Assembly: GCA_030618965.1 (NCBI GenBank)
Contig: JAUXCJ010000121.1
Coordinates: 1-5,391 of the forward strand
Direction of reading: 5' to 3'
Origin: Thiomargarita sp.
GTDB taxonomy: Bacteria; Pseudomonadota; Gammaproteobacteria; Beggiatoales; Beggiatoaceae
Length of the DNA stretch: 5,391 nt
Shown: positions 1 through 5,391 of the stretch, one piece after another
How the letters are laid out: each line of letters starts with the position of its first letter
How positions within the stretch are numbered: position 1 is the first letter of the stretch
Program-made: the position numbers and the translations under genes
Notes under the pieces: model-generated
Seen by the model: only the letters and a program-made list of their open reading frames with translations
The model's database searches: none
Told to the model about the DNA's origin: nothing

Positions 1-691
1 ACCGCTTGGCCTCCGACTTTAAATGAGCACCTAAATAGCCACCCAGCAATGAACCTATTAACAAAGCCGGTAACCAACTCCACTTAATATCACTCAATAA
101 TCCCAATGTGATTGCGCCACTACCATTCCAAAATAAGCCAACTAAAACCAAGGTATAAGCAACCGCACGTTGATAATCTAAACCAAACCAACGAACTAGC
201 CATAATGTCACAAATAATCCTGTGCCAGAAGTCAGCGAACCGTTCAATAAACCAATCGAAAATAAACCGGCACTGCCTATCACATAACCGACTAAATCAC
301 GATGAACTAAACGATGCGCTTGTCCTAATTCTGGTTTTATCCACGAATAAACACCTAAACCTAGTGTGAGGAAACCCAAGGAAATTTCAGCAATTCTATC
401 AGGTACATGTAAAATAATATGAGCACCAATAATGACACCGGGTACACCACTTAACAAGAGCAATAAAGCTAAACGATAATCCAAAGCCCTCTCACGTAAA
501 TAACGTGTAGTCGCCCCAATTCCTAAAGCAACACTAGCGACTTTATGAGTAGCCAAAGCCAGCGGGAACGGTAATCCCAAAAAAATCAATACAGGCAATT
601 GAATTAATCCCGCACCTCCGCCCGCAAAAGCAGAAAAAGTATTAGCCACCAAAGCGACAAGAAATAATATTATATGTTCAAATCCGTTCAA
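1..691 (-). CDS. Sulfite exporter TauE/SafE family permease (C-terminus cut by window edge)
   Basis: Reading the minus strand from a TTG at 691 gives 230 open codons to the window edge, so the last few tens of residues are probably missing (family about 245-270 aa). The protein is strongly hydrophobic and shows the two-half architecture of the TauE/SafE (former DUF81) family. The first half has FAGGGAGLIQLPVLIFLGLP near residues 22-41, followed by ATHK (47-50). The second half has a degenerate copy, LLNGSLTSGTGLFVTLW, near 148-164. Several membrane helices are evident, with a short polar loop around 118-133. The family exports or imports small anions such as sulfite or organosulfonates across the inner membrane; the substrate here cannot be read from sequence. 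No ATG lies near the N-terminus and no good Shine-Dalgarno precedes the TTG, so the start is uncertain. The gene begins about 30 nt after the stop of the upstream phosphohexomutase on the same strand, suggesting co-transcription or translational coupling. Confidence 0.88.
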   Translation of the reverse strand, partial: MNGFEHIILFLVALVANTFSAFAGGGAGLIQLPVLIFLGLPFPLALATHKVASVALGIGATTRYLRERALDYRLALLLLLSGVPGVIIGAHIILHVPDRIAEISLGFLTLGLGVYSWIKPELGQAHRLVHRDLVGYVIGSAGLFSIGLLNGSLTSGTGLFVTLWLVRWFGLDYQRAVAYTLVLVGLFWNGSGAITLGLLSDIKWSWLPALLIGSLLGGYLGAHLKSEAKR

Positions 692-721
692 GGTGAAATT
701 ACGCTTTTTTTTGAGATTAAA

Positions 722-2122
722 CTAAAACGGCAAATTCAACGCCCCATCAATCGCCAAAAATTGCTGACGAAAGTTATCTTGAATCCTTTCCAATGCCGCT
801 TGATTATCCGCTTCAAAACGAATCACTAAACAAGGTGTAGTATTAGATGGGCGTACTAATCCCCAACTATCTTCAAAATCTGCACGTATTCCATCAATAG
901 TTCTCACCTTCGCGCCTTCAAAGTGAAAACTATCGCGGATTTTGTCCATCAATTGATAATGTTGACCAAATTCTGCCAGTTCCAGTTTCAGTTCAGGCGT
1001 ATTCACAGCATCGGGTAATTCAGCAAATACAGCTTCGGGAGCACGACTATCTTTAGACAAAATTTCCAACAAACGGGCAGCAGTATATAAAGCATCATCA
1101 AAACCATACCAGCGTTCTTTAAAGAAAATATGCCCACTCATTTCACCGCCAAGCAATGCGCCAGTTTCTTTTATCTTAGCTTTAATAAAAGAATGTCCAG
1201 TATTCCACATCAAAGGCTTACCACCAGCCTGCTCAATAGCAGTTTCCAAATACCGCGTACATTTCACATCATAGATAATTTCTGCGCCCGGATGACGTTT
1301 TAATAAATCAGTGGCATACAAAATCATTTGACGATCTGGCCAAATCACTCTACCTTGAGCATCCACCACGCCTAAACGATCACCATCACCATCAAAGGCG
1401 AAACCTAAATCAGCGCCCTCAGCTTGAACTGTTTTAATCACATCTTCTAGATTTTCAGGCATACTGGGATCAGGATGATGATTCGGGAAATTACCATCAA
1501 TTTCACAAAATAACTCAATAACTTCACAACCTAAAGCCCGAATCAGCTTAGGTGCCAATTCACCCGCCACACCGTTACCACAATCCACAACGACTTTAAA
1601 TGGACGCGCTAATTTGACATCCTTTACAATGCGAGCAATATAAGTTTCACCAATATCAGCCGTTTCAAGACGTGTACCGACACCACTGATTAAATCAGAA
1701 TTTTTAATGCGCCTATCAAGGGCTTGAATCCGCTCTCCTGATAGTGTATCCCCGCCAATCATCATTTTTAAGCCATTGTAATTAGGTGGATTATGACTAC
1801 CAGTCAGCATCACACCGCTACCAGCATTAAAATGATAAGTGGCAAAATACAGAACTGGCGTAGGAACCATACCAATATTAATCACATTACGCCCAGTAGA
1901 CTTCAAACCTTTAATCAAGCCTTCTAACAATGCCGGCCCCGATAAACGCCCATCGCGTGCGACAACTATATTAGGCTGATTATGTGCAGCCGCTTCACTA
2001 CCAATGGCTTGCCCTATTTGCTCTGTAATGGCCGGAGTCAGCGCATCATCGCCGATTTGTGCTACATCGGCGGTATTGTTTGGCACAATTCCACGAATAT
2101 CATAAGCTCTAAAAATAGACAT
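722..2122 (-). CDS. algC: Phosphomannomutase/phosphoglucomutase, AlgC type
   Basis: This 466-aa protein matches the length and all four active-site loops of bacterial AlgC-type alpha-D-phosphohexomutases. The phosphoserine loop TGSHNPPNYNG has the catalytic Ser near residue 109. The Mg-binding loop DGDGDR has Asp at 244, 246 and 248. The sugar-binding loop GEMSGH is at 326-331, and the phosphate-binding loop RPSNTTP is at 424-430. The N-terminal FRAYDIRG and the C-terminal residues ending in PF are also typical. The family interconverts mannose-6-P/mannose-1-P and glucose-6-P/glucose-1-P through a 1,6-bisphosphate intermediate in the cytoplasm, feeding GDP-mannose and UDP-glucose for exopolysaccharide and LPS. 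The ATG is supported by AAGGAAA about 10 nt upstream. A TTGACA (plus-strand 2180-2185) lies upstream on the minus strand but has no well-spaced -10, so the promoter is not assigned. The gene probably heads an operon with the TauE/SafE gene. The symbol reflects family resemblance; manB or pgm naming is also possible. Confidence 0.95.
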   Translation of the reverse strand: MSIFRAYDIRGIVPNNTADVAQIGDDALTPAITEQIGQAIGSEAAAHNQPNIVVARDGRLSGPALLEGLIKGLKSTGRNVINIGMVPTPVLYFATYHFNAGSGVMLTGSHNPPNYNGLKMMIGGDTLSGERIQALDRRIKNSDLISGVGTRLETADIGETYIARIVKDVKLARPFKVVVDCGNGVAGELAPKLIRALGCEVIELFCEIDGNFPNHHPDPSMPENLEDVIKTVQAEGADLGFAFDGDGDRLGVVDAQGRVIWPDRQMILYATDLLKRHPGAEIIYDVKCTRYLETAIEQAGGKPLMWNTGHSFIKAKIKETGALLGGEMSGHIFFKERWYGFDDALYTAARLLEILSKDSRAPEAVFAELPDAVNTPELKLELAEFGQHYQLMDKIRDSFHFEGAKVRTIDGIRADFEDSWGLVRPSNTTPCLVIRFEADNQAALERIQDNFRQQFLAIDGALNLPF

Positions 2123-2181
2123 GCTGGTTATTTTCCTTTTTTTGGGTTGTTAGAAAGTGTGGAATAAAAACGAGTGTCTTG

Positions 2182-2205
2182 TCAAACATATTTGAGGAAA
2201 TGTGA
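2182..2205 (+). pseudogene. Relic C-terminal tail of a lost antitoxin gene
   Basis: In the frame ending at TGA 2203-2205 the sequence reads SNIFEEM then stop. The intact antitoxin downstream ends GEIWEEM then stop (2498-2521). From GAG 2194 onward the two are identical for 29 nt, through the stop codon and beyond. This suggests that a related antitoxin gene once ended here and that everything before its last few codons was lost or replaced. The relic is very short, so the similarity before position 2194 is only suggestive; the 29-nt identity is direct. Confidence 0.4.
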
Positions 2206-2213
2206 ATTTTCAG

Positions 2214-2242
2214 TTTACTAACAATTTATATATATCTATGAA
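2214..2242 (+). promoter_or_regulatory. Putative sigma-70 promoter for the Phd-type antitoxin
   Basis: A -35-like TTTACT (2214-2219) and a -10-like TATGAA (2237-2242) are separated by 17 bp. The copy upstream of the second module has the same spacing with a consensus TATAAT, which supports both assignments. Transcription would start near 2249, shortly before the palindrome at 2259-2273. Confidence 0.5.
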
Positions 2243-2258
2243 TAATCTGACCATAAAC

Positions 2259-2273
2259 ACCTAAATAGTAGGT
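2259..2273 (+). promoter_or_regulatory. Candidate operator palindrome, copy 1
   Basis: ACCTAAATAGTAGGT has perfect 5-bp inverted arms (ACCTA and TAGGT) around a 5-nt centre. It lies just downstream of the predicted -10 and before the antitoxin start, and a related palindrome sits at the same place in the second promoter copy. Phd/YefM-type antitoxins commonly repress their own operon by binding palindromes, so this is a plausible self-binding site; binding is inferred. Confidence 0.4.
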
Positions 2274-2296
2274 CATATTAACCAAGGAAATTACTT

Positions 2297-2521
2297 ATGC
2301 TTATCGCTGCTGGAGAATTCAAGGCAAAATGCCTACAACTTATGAATGATGTTGAAAAAAAACAAATAGAATTTGTGGTTACTAAACGCGGACGTCCTGT
2401 TGCTAAACTTGTCCCTTATCGGGAAAAACCACCAGTACGATTGTTTGGATATCTACAAGATTTAGCATTAATCAATGCAGATATAGTTGAACCAATTGGA
2501 GAAATTTGGGAGGAAATGTGA
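2297..2521 (+). CDS. Phd/YefM-family type II antitoxin, solitary
   Basis: This 74-aa protein has the Phd/YefM (VapB-like) antitoxin layout. The N-terminal DNA-binding region, residues 4-41, includes AAGEFKAKCLQLMNDV and FVVTKRGRPVAKLVPY. A C-terminal tail (50-74, LFGYLQDL through EPIGEIWEEM) is of the kind that wraps and neutralises a toxin. The ATG is preceded by AAGGAAA with about 7 nt spacing. Such genes normally overlap or directly precede a VapC/PIN or other toxin gene. Here the next 100 nt hold only a promoter segment, then an unrelated antitoxin-like gene, so the cognate toxin is missing. The protein may act as an orphan antitoxin, a transcriptional regulator of one or both sister promoters, or a remnant. 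The family call is confident; the function of the solitary copy is inferred. Confidence 0.88.
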   Translation: MLIAAGEFKAKCLQLMNDVEKKQIEFVVTKRGRPVAKLVPYREKPPVRLFGYLQDLALINADIVEPIGEIWEEM

Positions 2522-2529
2522 ATTTTCAG

Positions 2530-2558
2530 TTTACTAACTAATTATAGATGTCTATAAT
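2530..2558 (+). promoter_or_regulatory. Putative sigma-70 promoter of the antitoxin/PIN toxin pair
   Basis: TTTACT (2530-2535) and a perfect consensus TATAAT (2553-2558) are separated by exactly 17 bp. The -35 lies within the 29-nt exact repeat. The predicted start of transcription is near 2565, upstream of the palindrome at 2574-2588 and of the gene starting at 2632. Confidence 0.6.
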
Positions 2559-2573
2559 CAAATTATCATAATA

Positions 2574-2588
2574 ACCTACATAGTAGAT
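2574..2588 (+). promoter_or_regulatory. Candidate operator palindrome, copy 2
   Basis: ACCTACATAGTAGAT aligns with the palindrome of copy 1 and contains the perfect inverted pair CTAC/GTAG around ATA. Together the two copies suggest a site of the form ACCTA-N5-TAGGT placed just after the promoter. If the Phd-type antitoxin binds one it may bind the other; this is inferred. Confidence 0.38.
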
Positions 2589-2631
2589 AAAACTAAAACC
2601 GGAAACTGAATTTCATATAATGGAGCTAAAA

Positions 2632-2853
2632 ATGCAAGCAATTGAATTTAGTGAACAACTATATGATGGCATTATAAAATTACCCTCACAATTTCAAGAT
2701 TGGAATAACAGACAAGTGCGTGTCATCTTGCTGGCTGAAAAAATCAAGCAGACTCTTCCAAAAACAATCGAAAAAGACTCTTACAGCTTTAATGCGGTGT
2801 CACTTAAAACAAAAGGCTTTCGTTTTAATCGTGAGGAAGCTAATGAACGATAA
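2632..2853 (+). CDS. Antitoxin-like small protein paired with PIN toxin
   Basis: From the ATG at 2632 this is a 73-aa protein. An in-frame ATG at 2620 would add four residues, but it overlaps the Shine-Dalgarno GGAG (2622-2625), which is spaced correctly for 2632. The N-terminal part (QAIEFSEQLYDGIIKLPSQF, then VRVILL) alternates in a way expected of a small beta-hairpin fold like AbrB or AF2212-type antitoxins. The C-terminal part ends SLKTKGFRFNREEANER, a basic/polar tail I associate with small proteins encoded before PIN toxins. It has no clear Phd/YefM motif, so it is not a copy of the upstream antitoxin. Its last 11 nt overlap the PIN gene, and gene order and size fit the antitoxin of a type II pair. 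The exact family is not certain. Confidence 0.75.
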   Translation: MQAIEFSEQLYDGIIKLPSQFQDWNNRQVRVILLAEKIKQTLPKTIEKDSYSFNAVSLKTKGFRFNREEANER

Positions 2854-3250
2854 AGATTTTTTTGACAGTAATATTATTGTTTATTTGTATTCAGAAGATG
2901 AACCAGATAAACAATCCATAGCAAAAGCTTTGTTAAAAAAGAATCAACCGATTATTAGTACACAAGTATTGAGCGAATTGTCTAATGTCTTACGGAAAAA
3001 GTTCAAATGTGAATACACGGAGATAGCGGCTGTCATTGCCCAAGTGAGGGCTACCTGTTTAGTAGCAACCATTACCCCTGACACAATTGAGAATGCGCTG
3101 ATTTTAGCTGACAAATACCACTATTCTTTTTATGACAGCCAAATTATGGCCGTAGCACTGGCTGAAAATTGCACTACGCTTTATTCTGAAGACTTACAAC
3201 ATGGGCAAGTGATTGAATCGACGTTGACGATTCAAAATCCTTTTTTATAG
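2843..3250 (+). CDS. PIN-domain ribonuclease toxin (VapC-like)
   Basis: The open frame extends upstream, but the ATG at 2843 is chosen because the PIN fold begins right after it and GAGGA (2833-2837) lies 5 nt upstream. This gives 135 aa, a normal PIN toxin length. The acidic metal-binding residues are visible: Asp8 in FFDSNIIVY, Glu45 in QVLSELSNVL, Asp98 in FYDSQIMAVA and Asp117 in YSEDLQHGQ. All appear intact, so the nuclease is probably active. PIN toxins of type II systems cleave tRNA, rRNA or mRNA in the cytoplasm and are held inactive by the partner antitoxin. The start lies inside the end of the antitoxin-like gene, implying translational coupling. The target RNA cannot be told from sequence. 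Confidence 0.88.
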   Translation: MNDKDFFDSNIIVYLYSEDEPDKQSIAKALLKKNQPIISTQVLSELSNVLRKKFKCEYTEIAAVIAQVRATCLVATITPDTIENALILADKYHYSFYDSQIMAVALAENCTTLYSEDLQHGQVIESTLTIQNPFL

Positions 3251-3251
3251 T

Positions 3252-3291
3252 GTAGGGTGGGCAGCAAAAATACGCTGCCCACCAGCCCTAC
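3252..3291 (+). terminator. Inverted repeat between convergent genes, likely bidirectional terminator and dispersed-repeat element
   Basis: GGTGGGCAGC (3256-3265) pairs perfectly with GCTGCCCACC (3274-3283) around an 8-nt loop, aaaaatac. The outer GTAGGG (3252-3257) can alternatively pair with CCCTAC (3286-3291). The hairpin lies 1 nt after the PIN toxin stop and 7 nt past the end of the convergent phosphoglucomutase gene. On the plus strand it is followed by TTAAATTTT, a weak T-rich tract. GTAGGGTGGGCA is a motif I recognise as recurring between genes in several bacteria, so this may also be a copy of a dispersed repeat. Confidence 0.6.
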
Positions 3292-3298
3292 TTAAATT

Positions 3299-4936
<1,638 letters not shown>

Positions 4937-4939
4937 TTA

Positions 4940-4967
4940 ATGATAAAAAGTGGTTATTTTAACCCAA
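4940..4967 (-). promoter_or_regulatory. Possible promoter for pgm
   Basis: On the minus strand TTGGGT (4967-4962) and TATCAT (4945-4940) are separated by 16 bp and lie 25 nt before the preferred ATG. Both hexamers are imperfect and the region is AT-rich, so this is only a candidate. Confidence 0.28.
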
Positions 4968-4991
4968 TTCCCCTCATAAAGGAGTGATAAA

Positions 4992-5297
4992 ATGCAAAGC
5001 ATTGTTAAGATTAAAAAATTTTTAGCAATCATTATTATCATTGGCCTATTTGTATTCGTTTTGCGGATCAACTTACCGCCCAATGATATTGCAAATAATC
5101 TTAAATTAGAGGCTAATGCAGGATGGCTTGAAGGATTAGCTGCAAATACTTTGCTTTCTCAAACGATTGCGAATTGGCAAATCACAGATTTAATTGTGAT
5201 CAAGTTCGCTCATTCAGAGAGATTGGAAACTAGTTTAATTGCGCTACCATTTCAGAAATGGCAATTGTTGGAAAAAAAGACTGAAGAAGAGAAGTGA
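4992..5297 (+). CDS. Small single-pass membrane protein of unknown function
   Basis: This 101-aa protein is not recognised. The ATG has a strong Shine-Dalgarno, AAAGGAG (4978-4984), 7 nt upstream, which argues that it is a real gene. After the basic start (KIKK, residues 6-9) a hydrophobic stretch (about 10-26, FLAIIIIIGLFVFVLRI) forms a membrane anchor or uncleaved signal. The remaining 75 residues are mixed, with two parts likely to be beta strands (ITDLIVIKFAH and LETSLIALPFQKWQLL), and a charged end, KKTEEEK. Basic residues precede the helix, so the C-terminal domain is probably periplasmic. It diverges from pgm, with a gap of about 76 nt that must hold both promoters. No function is proposed. 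Confidence 0.72.
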   Translation: MQSIVKIKKFLAIIIIIGLFVFVLRINLPPNDIANNLKLEANAGWLEGLAANTLLSQTIANWQITDLIVIKFAHSERLETSLIALPFQKWQLLEKKTEEEK

Positions 5298-5391
5298 TTA
5301 GTGCACTGTCAATTTAATCTTGACTGGTGGGTGTGATTAAAAGTGCATGGTTTTTCCCCTGAAAGGGGAGAACATACCAGCCTAGGGCAAC
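5298..5391. other. Gene-free right edge with a hairpin, possibly the start of a repeat
   Basis: No supported gene begins or ends here. TTTTCCCCT (5352-5360) pairs with AGGGGAGAA (5364-5372) around GAA, with one G-T wobble, and TGGT (5348-5351) can pair with ACCA (5376-5379) outside a short bulge. The hairpin is not followed by a T tract, so it is not a standard terminator. The last bases, GCCTAGGGCAAC, look like half of another inverted repeat cut by the window edge. A minus-strand frame entering from the right is open for 25 codons but cannot be assessed. Confidence 0.35.

Larger units (their letters stand above)
2194..2290 (+). repeat. Duplicated antitoxin-tail/promoter segment, copy 1
   Basis: The first 29 nt (2194-2222) are identical to 2510-2538. 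Similarity then continues at about two thirds identity by hand alignment, with one 1-nt indel, down to the GGAAA at 2286-2290, which matches 2601-2605. The segment holds an antitoxin stop codon, a promoter and a palindrome. In this copy the final GGAAA serves as the ribosome binding site of the Phd-type antitoxin. Confidence 0.85.
2510..2605 (+). repeat. Duplicated antitoxin-tail/promoter segment, copy 2
   Basis: This copy begins inside the last codons of the Phd-type antitoxin (Glu-Glu-Met-stop), with 29 nt identical to 2194-2222, and then diverges in step with copy 1. It carries its own promoter and palindrome. The GGAAA at 2601-2605 aligns with the functional ribosome binding site of copy 1. 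Here it lies about 27 nt before the likely start codon at 2632, so it looks vestigial. Confidence 0.85.

Noticed and set aside
112..369. Plus-strand open frame of 85 codons
   Set aside because: It lies antisense within the TauE/SafE permease, whose family motifs are clear; its composition is unlike a folded protein.
1982..2167. Plus-strand open frame of 61 codons
   Set aside because: It overlaps the 5' end of the AlgC-type gene antisense and has no ribosome binding site or recognisable motif.
2180..2185. TTGACA on the minus strand as a promoter for the AlgC-type gene
   Set aside because: The -35 match is perfect, but no reasonable -10 lies 16-18 bp downstream.
2194..2538. CRISPR or insertion-sequence interpretation of the 29-nt direct repeat
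   Set aside because: There are only two copies, about 316 bp apart with a gene between, no transposase and no terminal inverted repeats; a duplicated gene junction explains it better.
2518..2541. GTG overlapping the antitoxin stop, opening seven codons (MNFQFTN), as a remnant of a lost toxin start
   Set aside because: Too short to support; the same bases serve as the promoter -35 region in both repeat copies.

Overview
The window suggests an AT-rich gammaproteobacterium, possibly a sulfur-oxidising Thiotrichales-type organism. This is an inference. It rests on an AlgC-type phosphomannomutase/phosphoglucomutase, a neighbouring TauE/SafE-type anion permease, low-GC codon use, a toxin-antitoxin patch, and a short GTAGGGTGGGCA-type repeat of a kind seen in such genomes. 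Nothing here fixes the species.

Layout. Positions 1-691 (minus strand) hold most of a TauE/SafE membrane permease whose C-terminus runs off the left edge. Just upstream of it, on the same strand, is a complete AlgC-like phosphohexomutase (722-2122), probably in the same operon. Positions 2182-3250 (plus strand) form a compact toxin-antitoxin patch: an antitoxin tail relic, a promoter-operator segment, a solitary Phd/YefM-type antitoxin (2297-2521), a second copy of the same junction and promoter segment, then an antitoxin-like gene (2632-2853) overlapping a PIN-domain toxin gene (2843-3250). A hairpin-forming inverted repeat (3252-3291) separates the toxin from a convergent second phosphohexomutase, a PGM1-type phosphoglucomutase (3299-4915, minus). 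Diverging from it is a small single-pass membrane protein of unknown function (4992-5297, plus). The right edge (5298-5391) has no supported gene but contains a hairpin that may belong to a repeat continuing outside.

How the genes work together. The two phosphohexomutases belong to different subfamilies. The PGM1-type enzyme interconverts glucose-1-P and glucose-6-P for glycogen or UDP-glucose metabolism. The AlgC-type enzyme can also make mannose-1-P for GDP-sugar and exopolysaccharide or LPS synthesis. The toxin-antitoxin patch lies between them on the opposite strand and looks like a later insertion.

The most unusual feature is a duplicated segment of about 97 bp (2194-2290 and 2510-2605). 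It begins with an exact 29-bp repeat covering the last codons of an antitoxin, then carries a promoter (TTTACT, 17-bp spacer, TATGAA or TATAAT) and a palindromic candidate operator. This puts a toxinless antitoxin and a separate antitoxin/PIN pair under sister promoters, which raises the possibility of cross-regulation.
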